DNA of 64,000 bases from Pseudarthrobacter oxydans (GCF_013314975.1 NZ_JABTYH010000008.1:62001-126000); one strand, 5' to 3'; shown: positions 20,205-29,940, counted from the stretch's first letter. Numbers and translations are program-made. Notes: generated by a model not told the origin, from the sequence alone.

Positions 20205-20708
20205 ATGTACTGTCCGTTCTGCCGCAACCCCGATTCCCGGGTGGTGGACAGCCGCATGGCGGATGACGGCTCAGCCATCCGGCGCCGCCGCCAGTGCCCG
20301 GAGTGCGGACGCAGGTTCACCACCGTCGAAACCACCAGCCTTTCCGTGATCAAGCGCTCCGGCGTGGGCGAGCCCTTCAGCCGCAGCAAGGTGATCAACG
20401 GGGTACGCAAAGCCTGCCAGGGGCGTCCCGTTAGCGAGGACGACCTCGCACTGCTGGCGCAGGAAGTCGAGGAACAGATCCGTTCCTCCGGCGCCGCCGA
20501 AATCGACGCCCACGAGGTGGGCCTGGTCATCCTCGGACCCCTGCAGAAGCTGGACAAGGTTGCCTACCTCCGCTTCGCGAGCGTCTACCAGGCCTTCGAA
20601 TCCCTTGAGGATTTCGAGACTGCCATTGCCCTGCTCCGCCAGGAAGAACAGGACGCCCGGGGCGTTGCCGCGAAGGGCGCCAAGAGCTCCGAGAAGAGCC
20701 CCCTCTAA
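20205..20708 (+). CDS. nrdR: Ribonucleotide reductase repressor NrdR
   Basis: Transcriptional repressor that binds ATP and dATP and shuts down ribonucleotide reductase genes. The N-terminal zinc ribbon has cysteines at residues 3, 6, 31 and 34, and an ATP-cone domain spans about residues 47-137 ([27 protein letters not shown]). The length of 167 residues is normal, with a charged C-terminal tail. GGGAGG lies upstream of the ATG. No ribonucleotide reductase gene is present in the window, so its targets lie elsewhere apart from possible autoregulation. Confidence 0.96.
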   Translation: MYCPFCRNPDSRVVDSRMADDGSAIRRRRQCPECGRRFTTVETTSLSVIKRSGVGEPFSRSKVINGVRKACQGRPVSEDDLALLAQEVEEQIRSSGAAEIDAHEVGLVILGPLQKLDKVAYLRFASVYQAFESLEDFETAIALLRQEEQDARGVAAKGAKSSEKSPL

Positions 20709-20711
20709 ACT

Positions 20712-20751
20712 CCGGTGGCGGCAGCGGAGGGGAAGCCGAAGCCGCCACCGG
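20712..20751 (+). terminator. Hairpin after nrdR
   Basis: Perfect 11-bp stem, arms 20712-20722 and 20741-20751, with an 18-base loop, directly after the nrdR stop. No T-run follows. Confidence 0.6.
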
Positions 20752-20989
20752 CACTCTGTCCCGGCATGTTGCCCGACGGGAGAATGTGCCGCCTGCGGCG
20801 GAACTACCGAGCCGGCTGACGGACTCCTGCCACACTCCAGCGGAACCCCCGCGCCGCCGTCGACCCTTATGCCTGCCCTGGCGACGCCACTCCGGCGGCC
20901 GGCAGGAAAGGGCCCGCGACTCCCGTTTATCCCTTGTGGGCAGCAAGCAGCTCTCTAAGAGCACTAATTCTGCGGCTGGCGCCCTTGGC

Positions 20990-21018
20990 CGGTGCCGCCC
21001 CGGTCCGGGGCGGCACCG
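20990..21018 (-). terminator. Hairpin after ppgK
   Basis: Near-perfect palindrome with arms 20990-21003 and 21005-21018, just past the end of ppgK on the minus strand. Very GC-rich, with no T-run. Confidence 0.65.
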
Positions 21019-21027
21019 ATCCCACGG

Positions 21028-21831
21028 CTACTTGGCGAGCTTGTGCTGCAGGGCGATTTCGATCGCGGCGCCCACGATGCCGGCCTCGTTGCGGAGGACC
21101 GCCGGCACGATCGGCGTGCGCAGCCGCAGGTTGGGCAGGTACTCGTCAGCGCGCTTGGAAATGCCGCCGCCCACAATAAACAGTTCGGGCGAGAACAGGA
21201 ATTCGACGTGGGAAAAGTAGCGCTGCAGCAGCACGCTGTACTCGTCCCAGGACAGGCCGTCGCGTTCGCGGGCCACCGCGGAAGCCTTGGTCTCGGCGTC
21301 GTGGCCGTCGATTTCGAGGTGGCCAAGTTCAGCATTGGGGACGAGCTTGCCGTCGAAGATGAAGGCCGAGCCGATTCCGGTGCCGAGCGTGATGACCAGG
21401 ACCGTGCCCTTGACACCGGCACCGGCGCCGTAGCGCGCCTCGGCCAGGCCCGCGGCGTCGGCGTCGTTGATGACCTCAACGGGCCGGCCAAGGCGGGCAG
21501 TCAGGAGCGCATCGATGTCCGTGTTGAGCCAGCTCTTGTCCACGTTGGCCGCGGAGTGGACCACGCCGTGCTGGATGATGCCGGGGAAGGTCACGCCGAC
21601 GGGGGAGCCGGCAGCAGGCGCTTCGGGGCGGGCGGACAGCTCGGCAACCACCAGCGCCACGGCTTCGGCAACTGATTCAGGCGTGGCGGGCTGAGGAGTG
21701 GGGACACGGAACCGTTCCCCCAGCAGTTTGCCCTTCTTCAGGTCGACAATGCCGCCCTTGATTCCGGTACCTCCGATGTCGATGCCGATCAGCGGGGCGT
21801 TCTTGTGCGACTTTTCGTCCTTCTTGGCCAA
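21028..21831 (-). CDS. ppgK: Polyphosphate glucokinase (ROK family)
   Basis: Cytoplasmic kinase that phosphorylates glucose using inorganic polyphosphate or ATP, typical of actinobacteria. The phosphate-binding motif GIDIGGTGIKGG lies at about residues 16-27, and the ROK-type core includes FPGIIQHGVVHSAANVDKSW and VINDADAAGLAEARYGAG with the catalytic Asp. The second motif LGTGIGSAFIFDGKLVPNAELGH is also present. At 267 residues it matches known PpgK. The start codon is TTG at 21831, with GGAAA upstream on the minus strand. It lies 3' of map but is separated from it by about 130 bp. Confidence 0.93.
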   Translation of the reverse strand: MAKKDEKSHKNAPLIGIDIGGTGIKGGIVDLKKGKLLGERFRVPTPQPATPESVAEAVALVVAELSARPEAPAAGSPVGVTFPGIIQHGVVHSAANVDKSWLNTDIDALLTARLGRPVEVINDADAAGLAEARYGAGAGVKGTVLVITLGTGIGSAFIFDGKLVPNAELGHLEIDGHDAETKASAVARERDGLSWDEYSVLLQRYFSHVEFLFSPELFIVGGGISKRADEYLPNLRLRTPIVPAVLRNEAGIVGAAIEIALQHKLAK

Positions 21832-21965
21832 TGGGTTTCCGTTCGTGGCAGGGGCGGTCAGGGTTGCGGCGGCCGGTGGCCGGCCGGGAATTGATGTCCG
21901 GTCAAAAACCGGGAAGGGGTGGGGCCATGGTGTGTGCGTCGTAGGGGTGCCAGGTGGGGGCAGGG

Positions 21966-22844
21966 CTAGGGCAGCGTGAGGATTTCCGCGCCGGAGTCCG
22001 TCACCAGCAGCGTGTGCTCGAACTGGGCAGTGCGCTTCCGGTCCTTGGTGACAACGGTCCAGTCATCGGCCCACATGTCCCATTCCACGGTGCCGAGGGT
22101 GAGCATCGGTTCAATGGTGAAGACCATGCCGGCCTCGATCACCGTGTTGTAGGCCGGTGCAGCGTCGTAGTGCGGAATGATGAGCCCGGTATGGAAGGCT
22201 TCGCCCACGCCGTGCCCGGTGAAATCACGGACAACACCATAGCCGAAGCGCTTGGCGTAGGACTGGATGGCCCTGCCGATGACATTGATTTCCCGTCCGG
22301 GAGCCACAGCCTTGATGGCCCGGTTCAGGGACTCCCGGGTGCGTTCCACCAGCAGCCGGGATTCCTCGTCCACGTCGCCCACCAGGAAGGTGTAGTTGGT
22401 GTCCCCGTGGACTCCGTTGATGAAGGCGGTGATGTCGATGTTGAGGATGTCCCCGTCCCGGACCACTGTGCTGTCCGGGATGCCATGGCAAATGACCTCG
22501 TTCAGGGAGGAGCACAGCGACTTGGGGAAGCCCCGGTAACCGAGGGTGGACGGGTAGGCGTGGTGGTCAAGGAGGAACTCATGTCCCACTTTGTCCAGCT
22601 GGTCGGTGGTGACGCCGGGCTTGATGTGCTTGCCCACCTCCACGATGGCCTGTGCCGCGATCTTCCCCGCGATCCGGATCTTCTCGATTGTTTCCGGGGA
22701 CTTGACCTCCGAACCGGTGAATTTCGCCGGTGCGGGCCTGCCGACGTACTCCGGCCGGGGGATGGACGCCGGGACGGGACGCTGCGGACCTATGGTTCCC
22801 GGGGTGAGGGTGCCGATGGGTGCAGTCGAGGCAAGGGAAGGCAT
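21966..22844 (-). CDS. map: Type I methionine aminopeptidase
   Basis: Removes the initiator methionine from nascent proteins. The pita-bread fold is evident, with metal ligands in [16 protein letters not shown] (two Asp), FTGHGVG (His), FTIEPML (Glu) and QFEHTLLV (Glu). The protein is 292 residues and has an N-terminal extension of about 45 residues rich in proline (PRPEYVGRP), as in the MetAP1c type of actinobacteria that can contact the ribosome. It starts with ATG at 22844. The next gene upstream is divergent. Confidence 0.95.
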   Translation of the reverse strand: MPSLASTAPIGTLTPGTIGPQRPVPASIPRPEYVGRPAPAKFTGSEVKSPETIEKIRIAGKIAAQAIVEVGKHIKPGVTTDQLDKVGHEFLLDHHAYPSTLGYRGFPKSLCSSLNEVICHGIPDSTVVRDGDILNIDITAFINGVHGDTNYTFLVGDVDEESRLLVERTRESLNRAIKAVAPGREINVIGRAIQSYAKRFGYGVVRDFTGHGVGEAFHTGLIIPHYDAAPAYNTVIEAGMVFTIEPMLTLGTVEWDMWADDWTVVTKDRKRTAQFEHTLLVTDSGAEILTLP

Positions 22845-22965
22845 AGATTGATCATATAAGGCAGTGCAGAACGCCTAACAACCGGAAGCCGCGCAGGGCC
22901 TGCGTAAGAATTTAAGTTACGCGGGTCACGCCGCAGCTTTCCCGCCGCCGGAACGAGGAGCAACG

Positions 22966-23127
22966 ATGACTGAGTACTGGTACAACGTCAATACGCATGA
23001 GATCGAAGAGGACCGGCTGTCCGACTGGAGCCAGCTGATCGGACCGTACAAAACGCGGGAGGAAGCCGAACACGCGCTGGAAAAGGTGCGGGCCCGCAAT
23101 GAGGCCTGGGAAAAGGACGACGACTGA
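22966..23127 (+). CDS. Small SPOR-like protein, 53 residues
   Basis: Short gene with a strong ribosome-binding site, GAGGAG at 22955-22960, five bases before the ATG. The product begins MTEYWYNVNTHEIEEDR and contains IGPYKTREEAEHALEKV, which resembles one half of a SPOR peptidoglycan-binding repeat. There is no signal peptide or membrane segment, so peptidoglycan contact would be unexpected. Similar tiny proteins are common in Arthrobacter relatives. The gene sits between divergent map and convergent panB. Function is unknown. Codon use and the ribosome-binding site make a real gene likely. Confidence 0.82.
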   Translation: MTEYWYNVNTHEIEEDRLSDWSQLIGPYKTREEAEHALEKVRARNEAWEKDDD

Positions 23128-23133
23128 CCGTCG

Positions 23134-23165
23134 GGCGGGCAGGCCGGCCGGGTGCCGGCCCGCCT
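23134..23165. terminator. GC-rich hairpin between the SPOR-like gene and panB
   Basis: Left side 23134-23148 with a small bulge pairs with 23154-23164. It lies between two convergent genes, so it may end both transcripts. No T-run follows on the plus strand. Confidence 0.45.
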
Positions 23166-23181
23166 GTTCCGTCGGCGCCTT

Positions 23182-24084
23182 TTAGAACGAGTGTTCCGGC
23201 CCGGGGAACTGTCCTGACCTGACGTCATTGCCATACTGCGTGGCAGCGTCCAGCAGCGTGCTGCGCAGGTCTGCGTACTGCTTGACGAACTTGGCCATCC
23301 GCCCGCCCCGCAGCCCGGCCATGTCCTGCCACACGAGCACCTGTCCGGTTGTTTCCTTGCCCGCGCCGATGCCCACGGTGGGGACGGGAACAGCCGCGTC
23401 CACGGCAGCTGCCGTCCCGGCGGGGACCATCTCCATCAGCACGCAGAACGCGCCCGCCTCAGCGAGGGCGACTGCGTCGTCGATAAGGCGCTGCGCATCG
23501 TCGCCGCGGCCCTGCACGCGGTAACCGCCCAGGGCGTGCTCGCTCTGCGGGGTGAAACCGATATGTGCCATGACCGGAATGCCGGCCTGGACCATGGCCT
23601 TCACCGTGGGCGCATAGTAGGCGCCGCCCTCGATCTTGACGGCGTGCGCCAGGCCTTCCTTGAGGAACCTGACGCCGGCCCCGACTGCCTGTTCCGCGGA
23701 CACCTCATAGCTGCCGAACGGCAGGTCGGCCACGATGAGAGCGCGCTTGGCGCTGCGTGCTACGGCACGGCAGAGAGGCAGCAGTTCGTCCACCGTGACG
23801 GGAAGGCTGGTCTCGTTGCCGAACACGTTGTTCGAGGCCGAGTCGCCGACCAGGAGAACCTCGATTCCGGCGGCGTCAAAGATTTCAGCCGTGTACTGCT
23901 CGTAGGCAGTCAGCATGGCGAACTTGGTACCGTCCCTCTTGGCCTGCTGCAGGTGGTGGATGCGCACCTTGGCCGGCTTCGGCTCTGCCGCAGCCGCAGG
24001 CGCAGCTGCCTGGCCCGGCCCGGTGCCGTAGGGGGCGGGGACGTCGGCGGACATGCTGGAATCGGAGCTGGTGCTTGAGGCCAT
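23182..24084 (-). CDS. panB: 3-methyl-2-oxobutanoate hydroxymethyltransferase (ketopantoate)
   Basis: First committed enzyme of pantothenate and CoA synthesis; it transfers a hydroxymethyl group from methylene-tetrahydrofolate to 2-oxoisovalerate. The TIM-barrel core begins [21 protein letters not shown] and shows the metal-binding [13 protein letters not shown] and [10 protein letters not shown] segments, plus [17 protein letters not shown] near the end. At 300 residues it has an Ala-rich N-terminal extension of about 40 residues. No panC or panD lies nearby. It starts with ATG at 24084 and is divergent from glnA2. Confidence 0.95.
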   Translation of the reverse strand: MASSTSSDSSMSADVPAPYGTGPGQAAAPAAAAEPKPAKVRIHHLQQAKRDGTKFAMLTAYEQYTAEIFDAAGIEVLLVGDSASNNVFGNETSLPVTVDELLPLCRAVARSAKRALIVADLPFGSYEVSAEQAVGAGVRFLKEGLAHAVKIEGGAYYAPTVKAMVQAGIPVMAHIGFTPQSEHALGGYRVQGRGDDAQRLIDDAVALAEAGAFCVLMEMVPAGTAAAVDAAVPVPTVGIGAGKETTGQVLVWQDMAGLRGGRMAKFVKQYADLRSTLLDAATQYGNDVRSGQFPGPEHSF

Positions 24085-24227
24085 GGCATGAGCGTAGTGG
24101 GGGAGCCGCTGTCCTAGCTACCGCGGACCGGAGGCTCCCCTGGTGATAAGGGTCATAGGGGCCGGCCTGCGGCGGGTCCCGACGGTGCGCACAGCCCGGT
24201 TGCGCGGCTCAAATCCGGTGGCGGGGC

Positions 24228-24243
24228 GTTAACGCTGTGTTAC
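24228..24243 (+). promoter_or_regulatory. Possible GlnR-type half-sites upstream of glnA2
   Basis: GTTAA at 24228-24232 and GTTAC at 24239-24243 are spaced 11 bp apart, which is the spacing of half-sites in GlnR boxes of actinobacterial nitrogen genes. Only two of the usual four boxes are seen and they do not match the GAAAC half, so this is weak. Confidence 0.25.
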
Positions 24244-24359
24244 GCGCGGCGCAGGCTTCAGCATCGGCGCCGAATGCTTAGTACAGTGTTGGTGAACTGC
24301 TGCCGGCTTCCCTTTACTGCGGGCCCGGAGCATGGACGTTGACCGGAGAAGAGGCCATC

Positions 24360-25700
24360 ATGGACCGCCAGCAAGAGTTTGTCCTGCGCACAATCGAAGA
24401 GCGCGACGTACGTTTCGTGCGCCTGTGGTTCACCGACGTCGTGGGTTCGCTCAAGTCCGTGGCACTGGCCCCCGCAGAGGTTGAGGGTGCGTTCGAGGAA
24501 GGCCTGGGCTTCGACGGCTCCGCCATTGAAGGCCTGGCCCGGGTATTCGAGTCAGACATGCTGGCCCAGCCCGATCCCTCCACCTTCCAGATCCTGCCGT
24601 GGCGCGGGGAGACGGAACAGACCTCGCGCATGTTCTGCGATATCCTCACGCCGGACGGCGAACCGTCTGCCGCGGATCCCCGCAACGTCCTGAAGCGGAC
24701 CCTCGCCAAGGCCGCCGACATGGGCTTCACCTGCTACACCCACCCCGAAATCGAGTTCTACCTCCTCAAGTCCCAGGAACCCGGCCCGGACGGCGCTCCC
24801 GTGCCCGTGGACGAGGGCGGCTATTTTGACCATGTTCCGGGCGGCGTGGCCCAGGACTTCCGCCGGACAGCTGTCACCATGCTCGAATCCGTGGGTATCT
24901 CCGTGGAATTCAGCCACCACGAGGCGGGCCCCGGCCAGAATGAAATCGACCTGCGCTACGCGGACGCCCTGCAGACCGCGGACAACATCATGACCTTCCG
25001 CACCGTCATCAAGGAAGTGGCTCTGCAGCAGGGCACCTATGCCACCTTCATGCCCAAGCCGTTCACCGCCCACCCGGGCTCCGGCATGCACACGCACTTC
25101 TCGCTGTTCGAAGGCGACACCAACGCGTTCTACGAGGCCGGCGCCGAATTCCAGCTCTCAAAGACCGCCCGCCAGTTCATCGCCGGCATCCTCAAGCACG
25201 CGCCCGAATTCACCGCAGTGACCAACCAGTTCGTTAACTCCTACAAGCGCCTCTGGGGCGGCGGAGAGGCTCCGAGCTACCTGAGCTGGGGCCACAACAA
25301 CCGCTCAGCCCTGGTTCGGGTTCCGCTGTACAAGCCGGGCAAGGGCCAGTCCGCACGGATCGAGTACCGCGGCATCGACTCCGCGGCCAACCCCTACCTG
25401 GCCTACGCGGTCCTGCTCGGGGCCGGCCTGAAAGGCATCGAGGAAGGCTACGACCTCCCGGCCGCCGCCGAGGACGACGTGTGGTCGCTGAGCTCGGCCG
25501 AACGTCGCGCCATGGGACACGATCCCCTCCCTGCCAGCCTGCATGACGCCATCCGGACCATGGAAGACTCTGAGCTCATGCCCCAGATCCTGGGAGAGCA
25601 GGTGTTTGAGCACTTCCTGCGCAACAAGCGTGCCGAGTGGCAGGACTACCGCCTGCAGGTGACGCCCTACGAGCTGCAGCGCAACCTCGGCATCCTCTAG
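24360..25700 (+). CDS. glnA2: Glutamine synthetase, GlnA2 type (GSI-alpha)
   Basis: ATP-dependent ligase family that makes glutamine from glutamate and ammonia. The N-terminal beta-grasp is followed by the catalytic domain with FDGSAIEGLARV, the NPYLAYAVLLGAGLKGI segment and KPFTAHPGSGMHTHFSLF. I choose ATG at 24360, with GGAGAAGAGG just before it; an in-frame TTG at 24339 would add seven residues. The 446-residue length equals that of M. tuberculosis GlnA2. The position aligned with the adenylylation tyrosine of GlnA1 is Trp375, so this enzyme should not be regulated by GlnE. It ends nine bases before glnE. Confidence 0.93.
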   Translation: MDRQQEFVLRTIEERDVRFVRLWFTDVVGSLKSVALAPAEVEGAFEEGLGFDGSAIEGLARVFESDMLAQPDPSTFQILPWRGETEQTSRMFCDILTPDGEPSAADPRNVLKRTLAKAADMGFTCYTHPEIEFYLLKSQEPGPDGAPVPVDEGGYFDHVPGGVAQDFRRTAVTMLESVGISVEFSHHEAGPGQNEIDLRYADALQTADNIMTFRTVIKEVALQQGTYATFMPKPFTAHPGSGMHTHFSLFEGDTNAFYEAGAEFQLSKTARQFIAGILKHAPEFTAVTNQFVNSYKRLWGGGEAPSYLSWGHNNRSALVRVPLYKPGKGQSARIEYRGIDSAANPYLAYAVLLGAGLKGIEEGYDLPAAAEDDVWSLSSAERRAMGHDPLPASLHDAIRTMEDSELMPQILGEQVFEHFLRNKRAEWQDYRLQVTPYELQRNLGIL

Positions 25701-25709
25701 GCTGCCGGC

Positions 25710-28700
25710 GTGAGCCTGGCACGCCGCCTAATTGCGGCCGGATTCAGCGACCTCGAGAAGGGGGAGCGGTTCCTTGCTGCGCCGGAACTGGAAGGGCTGG
25801 ACCAGGACAGGCTGTTTGCGGGCCTGCAGCTGGCAGCCAGCCCGGACACCGCGCTGCAGTCCCTGGTCCGCCTGATCGAAAAGCACCCGGCGCTCCGGGA
25901 ACTGGCCGCCGCCGACCCCGACGCCAGCGAACCGATGTACCGCGTGCTGGGCGCATCCGAAGCCCTGGGGGAGTTCCTGATCCGGCATCCGGAACACCTG
26001 GAGGCCTTCCATGTCCGCGCCAGCCCCGAGCCGATGCAGGCCGATCCCGCCGCCCTGCGCGGGGTCCTCCTGCAGTCTGTGGGAGCCGACCCCCGCGCCG
26101 TCCGGCCCGTGGCAGCAAGCACCGGGAATGATGCCTATGCGGCGCTTCGCACGGCGTACCGCAGGGGCGTAGTGGACCTGGCCGTCAAGGACCTGTGCGC
26201 AGCCGATCCCCTGGACTTCCTCCCGTCAGTGGGGGCGGAGCTCGCGGACCTTGCCGGCGCAGCCATCGAAGCCGCGCTTGCCGTCTCGCGCGCAGAGGCG
26301 GTCGAGCAGTACGGCTCCGGGGACGTTGCCGACGTCGGCCTTGCCGTGATTGGGATGGGCAAGTGCGGCGCCCGCGAACTGAACTACATTTCCGACGTCG
26401 ACGTCATCTACGTGGTGGACCCCGGCGCCCTCGATGACGCGAAGGCGAACACCATAGGAACAGCGCTGGCGAGCGGAATTTCCCGTGCCATTTCCTCCGT
26501 TGCCCGTGAACCGGGCCTGTGGGAGGTGGACGCGAACCTCCGGCCGGAAGGAAAGTCCGGGCCATTGGTCCGTACCCTGGCCTCGCACCAGACGTACTAT
26601 GCCCGCTGGGCTGAAAGCTGGGAGTTCCAGGCGCTGCTGAAGGCCCGGACCATTGCCGGCGACGCCGACCTCGGCCGCCGCTACGAGGAAGCCGTGGCGC
26701 CGCTGATCTGGAGTTCGGCCAGCCGGGACGGATTCGTGGAATCGGTGCAGGCCATGCGCCGCCGGGTGACCGAACACATTCCGGCTGCGGAGGAGCAGCG
26801 GCAGATCAAGCTTGGCCGCGGCGGGCTGCGTGACGTCGAATTCACCGTGCAGCTGCTCCAGCTGGTCCACGGCAAGGCAGACGAAACATTACGGCGCCGG
26901 GACACCACCTCCGCCATCGCGGCCCTGTCCGCGGGGGGCTATATCGGCCGCTCGGACGCGGCCGCCTTCGACAACGCCTACCGCTACCTGCGCCTGCTGG
27001 AACACCGCATCCAGCTCTTCCAGCTGCGCAGGACGCACTTGATGCCCGTTGCCGAACCGGCGCTCAGGTCGCTGGCAAAAGCCGTGCTGGGCCCGTTCTC
27101 CAACGAGCGGCCCCATCCGGACGCCCTGCTGTCCACCTGGCAGAAGACCAAGCGCTCCGTCCGGGAATTGCACGAGCGCATCTTCTACCGCCCGCTGCTC
27201 AACACGGCGGCCAAGCTCAGCAGCGAAGACGCAAGGCTGACGCCGGAAGCAGCCGAGGGCCGCCTGGCTGCGCTGGGGTACCGGGACCCGAAGGGCGCCA
27301 TGCGCCATATCGAGGCGCTGACCGCCGGGGTCAGCCGGCGCGCAGCCCTCCAGCGGCAGCTGCTGCCGATCCTGCTCGACTGGCTGGCTGAAGGCGTGGA
27401 CGCGGACGCCGGGCTCCTTGCGTTCCGGCGCGTCAGCGAAGCCCTGGGAACCACGCACTGGTACCTGGGGATGCTCAGGGACTCCAATGCTGCCGCAGAG
27501 CGGCTGTGCCACATGCTGTCCAACTCACGGCTCATCGCGGATCTGCTGGAGGTTTCGCCCGAGTCCGTGGCCTGGCTGGGCCAGGACAAGGACCTGGCAC
27601 CTGTGGGGTTCGATGCCCAGTGGCAGGAAATCACCTCCAAGATGTCTCGGCATGCGGATCCGGAAAGCGCCATGCGCCTCATCCGGCTGATCCGGCGTCG
27701 TGAAATCCTTCGGATCGCCATCGCCGATTCGGCCGGCCTGCTGGACCAGGACCAGGTGGGGAGGGCCCTGGCGGACACGGACAGGGCCGCGGTCCTGGGC
27801 GCCCTGCGCGTGGCGGAGGGCATCGTCTCCGCCAACGGACCGCTGAAGACCACCGTGCTGGTGGTTGCCATGGGACGCCAGGGCGGCCGCGAGATCGGCT
27901 ACGGTTCGGACGCGGATGTGATGTACGTGCACAGGGCCCTGCCCGGGTTCAGCCCCGAGGAAGCACAGGAGCAGGCCACCCGGATCGTCAACAAGGTTTC
28001 CACCCTGCTGACGCAGCCGTTGAAGCCGGCCATCATGGCCGAGCGGGTGCTCCAGATGGATGCGGACCTGCGCCCCGAGGGGAAGAACGGTGCCATGGTC
28101 CGTTCCCTCGACTCCTTTGCCGAATACTACCGGCGCTGGTCCCTCATCTGGGAGGCGCAGGCACTGCTCAGGGCCCGTCCCATGGCCGGCAATGACAACC
28201 TGGCCAAGGACTTCCTGGAACTCATCGACCCCATCAGGTACCCGGAATCGGTTGCGGAGACCGACGTGCGGGAAATCAGGCGGATCAAGGCGCGCGTGGA
28301 GTCCGAACGACTGCCCCGCGGCGCGGACCCCGCCCGCCACCTCAAGCTGGGCCGGGGCGGACTGAGCGACGTCGAATGGCTTGTGCAGCTCCTGCAGCTG
28401 CAGCACGCCGGCAGCCACCCGGAGCTGCGGACCACGTCCACCCTGGAAGCGCTGGATGCTGCCGCCCGGTCCGGCCTGCTCGCACGGGACGACGCCGGCC
28501 TGCTGGCCGCCGCCTGGCGTCTTGCAAGCCGGATCCGGTCCGCGAACGTCATCTGGAGCGGCAAGGCGTCGGACCTTCTGCCGTCGTCCCGGCGGGACCT
28601 GGAAGCTGTGGCCCGCTGGTGCGGGTACGAACCGGGACAGGCAGCGGCGCTGGAGGAGGATTACCTGCGGGTCAGCCGGCGGGCGAGGGCTGTCTTCGAG

Positions 28701-28721
28701 CGGGTCTTCTACGGCCAGTAG
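25710..28721 (+). CDS. glnE: Bifunctional glutamine synthetase adenylyltransferase/deadenylase
   Basis: Modifies GlnA1 by attaching or removing AMP in response to nitrogen status. The protein of 1003 residues has two nucleotidyltransferase halves. The first has GMGKCGARELNYISDVDVIYV near residue 215 and KLGRGGLRDVEF near 368; the second has AMGRQGGREIGYGSDADVMYV near 720 and KLGRGGLSDVEW near 878. The first half is expected to remove AMP and the second to add it. The start is GTG at 25710. It is next to glnA2, not to its probable target glnA1, which lies convergently about 1.3 kb away. Confidence 0.95.
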   Translation: MSLARRLIAAGFSDLEKGERFLAAPELEGLDQDRLFAGLQLAASPDTALQSLVRLIEKHPALRELAAADPDASEPMYRVLGASEALGEFLIRHPEHLEAFHVRASPEPMQADPAALRGVLLQSVGADPRAVRPVAASTGNDAYAALRTAYRRGVVDLAVKDLCAADPLDFLPSVGAELADLAGAAIEAALAVSRAEAVEQYGSGDVADVGLAVIGMGKCGARELNYISDVDVIYVVDPGALDDAKANTIGTALASGISRAISSVAREPGLWEVDANLRPEGKSGPLVRTLASHQTYYARWAESWEFQALLKARTIAGDADLGRRYEEAVAPLIWSSASRDGFVESVQAMRRRVTEHIPAAEEQRQIKLGRGGLRDVEFTVQLLQLVHGKADETLRRRDTTSAIAALSAGGYIGRSDAAAFDNAYRYLRLLEHRIQLFQLRRTHLMPVAEPALRSLAKAVLGPFSNERPHPDALLSTWQKTKRSVRELHERIFYRPLLNTAAKLSSEDARLTPEAAEGRLAALGYRDPKGAMRHIEALTAGVSRRAALQRQLLPILLDWLAEGVDADAGLLAFRRVSEALGTTHWYLGMLRDSNAAAERLCHMLSNSRLIADLLEVSPESVAWLGQDKDLAPVGFDAQWQEITSKMSRHADPESAMRLIRLIRRREILRIAIADSAGLLDQDQVGRALADTDRAAVLGALRVAEGIVSANGPLKTTVLVVAMGRQGGREIGYGSDADVMYVHRALPGFSPEEAQEQATRIVNKVSTLLTQPLKPAIMAERVLQMDADLRPEGKNGAMVRSLDSFAEYYRRWSLIWEAQALLRARPMAGNDNLAKDFLELIDPIRYPESVAETDVREIRRIKARVESERLPRGADPARHLKLGRGGLSDVEWLVQLLQLQHAGSHPELRTTSTLEALDAAARSGLLARDDAGLLAAAWRLASRIRSANVIWSGKASDLLPSSRRDLEAVARWCGYEPGQAAALEEDYLRVSRRARAVFERVFYGQ

Positions 28722-28781
28722 CCGGCAGGGGGCGGCAGGAAGCGGCTGACGCCTGTCAGGGGCCGGTGCTAGGTTGAGCGC

Positions 28782-29225
28782 ATGGCAAGCCAACTCTTCC
28801 TCAACCTGCCCGTCCAGGACCTCCAACGCTCGGTCCGGTTCTTCACGGCCCTGGGCTTCACCTTCAACCCTGATTTCACGGACGAGAACGCCACGTGCAT
28901 GGTGGTCAACGAGAACGCGTACGTGATGCTCCTGGTGGAGGCGTACTTCAAGACCTTCACCACCAAGGAGGTCGCCGGCACCAGCGGTTCAGCGGAGGCA
29001 ATCATCGCCTACTCCGTGGACAGCAGGGAGGCCGTGGACCAGGCAGTGCAGACTGCCCTGGCCAACGGCGGCTCGGCGTCCCAGGGTGCCCAGGACTACG
29101 GCTTCATGTACAACCACAGCTTCCAGGATCCGGACGGTCACCTTTGGGAGGTTTTCTGGATGGACCCGGCAGGCCCGCCGGCCGGCTCCCCTTCAGGCGA
29201 AGATCCTGCCGGACCGCAGTCCTGA
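28782..29225 (+). CDS. VOC-family (glyoxalase/bleomycin-resistance) protein
   Basis: Protein of 147 residues with the vicinal oxygen chelate fold, two beta-alpha-beta-beta-beta units. It opens MASQLFLNLPVQDLQRSVRFFTALGF and ends with FQDPDGHLWEVFWMDP, both typical of the PhnB/glyoxalase-like group. Substrate is not predictable. The C-terminal tail beyond residue 130 is low-complexity Pro/Gly. It is probably in one unit with the downstream acetyltransferase, whose start lies five bases after the stop. Confidence 0.85.
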   Translation: MASQLFLNLPVQDLQRSVRFFTALGFTFNPDFTDENATCMVVNENAYVMLLVEAYFKTFTTKEVAGTSGSAEAIIAYSVDSREAVDQAVQTALANGGSASQGAQDYGFMYNHSFQDPDGHLWEVFWMDPAGPPAGSPSGEDPAGPQS

Positions 29226-29230
29226 ACAGC

Positions 29231-29746
29231 ATGGGCACGGGGGTCTGGCTGATTTCGCTCCAGGACCTCGACGACGACGCCCGCGCCATCCACCTCGAGG
29301 CAGTTGCCGGACTCGAAACGGGGCCGGGGCAGGACAGGTTTGTTGGCGATCCGCTCCGCATGGCACTGGCCGGACTCGCCGAGGAATCACGCCGGCCCTA
29401 TGTGATCGAGTCCGCAGGCCGGGCCGTTGGTGTCCTGACCCTGCAGGCCGGGGCGGCGCGCCTGGCAGGCTGGCCGGACGACCACTCTGCGTGGCTCCTC
29501 AGGGGTTTCCTGATCGACAGGCGCGAACAGGGCAGGGGGCTCGGTCCGCTCGCAGCGGCCGCCGCTGTGTCCGCCGCCCAAAAACTCACCGCCAGGCACC
29601 AAACGGGGGAGGCCGGCGTCGTTCTTTCCGTCAATGAAGCGAATGCTGCGGGCCTGTCCGCCTACCGCCGCGCCGGGTTCGTGGACCGGGGACAGTACAT
29701 TGGCGGGCAGGCGGGTCCGCAGCGGATCATGTTCCGCAGTTTTTGA
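29231..29746 (+). CDS. GNAT-family N-acetyltransferase
   Basis: Predicted acetyl-CoA-dependent acetyltransferase of 171 residues. The acetyl-CoA motif is visible as LIDRREQGRGLGPLAAAAAV near residues 96-115, and the C-terminal SVNEANAAGLSAYRRAGFVDRGQYIGG matches the motif B region of GNAT enzymes. I take ATG at 29231, five bases after the VOC gene. A longer in-frame opening upstream only reads through that gene in another frame. The substrate is unknown. Confidence 0.82.
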   Translation: MGTGVWLISLQDLDDDARAIHLEAVAGLETGPGQDRFVGDPLRMALAGLAEESRRPYVIESAGRAVGVLTLQAGAARLAGWPDDHSAWLLRGFLIDRREQGRGLGPLAAAAAVSAAQKLTARHQTGEAGVVLSVNEANAAGLSAYRRAGFVDRGQYIGGQAGPQRIMFRSF

Positions 29747-29940
29747 CCACAATGGCATAACAGGCGGCGGGCCGCATTGCGCTGAGAAAGCGATTGCCCG
29801 ATCATGTGGAATGGCGGTGTTCTTCAACCTTGTTGGGGGGAGGGCTGAAACTGGTCTTCGTCCCGGGGGGCATTCGTCAGGGGGTCCGGCTCCCGGTCTC
29901 AGCACGTCTGGAGCCGGGCTCCCACCTTCGGGCCACACGC

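Larger units (their letters stand above)
20709..21027. other. Gene-free convergent region between nrdR and ppgK
   Basis: About 320 bp between two convergent genes. It holds two perfect hairpins, listed separately, one near each gene end. No open frame here has a ribosome-binding site or recognisable product, and I see no repeat or RNA gene. Confidence 0.6.
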
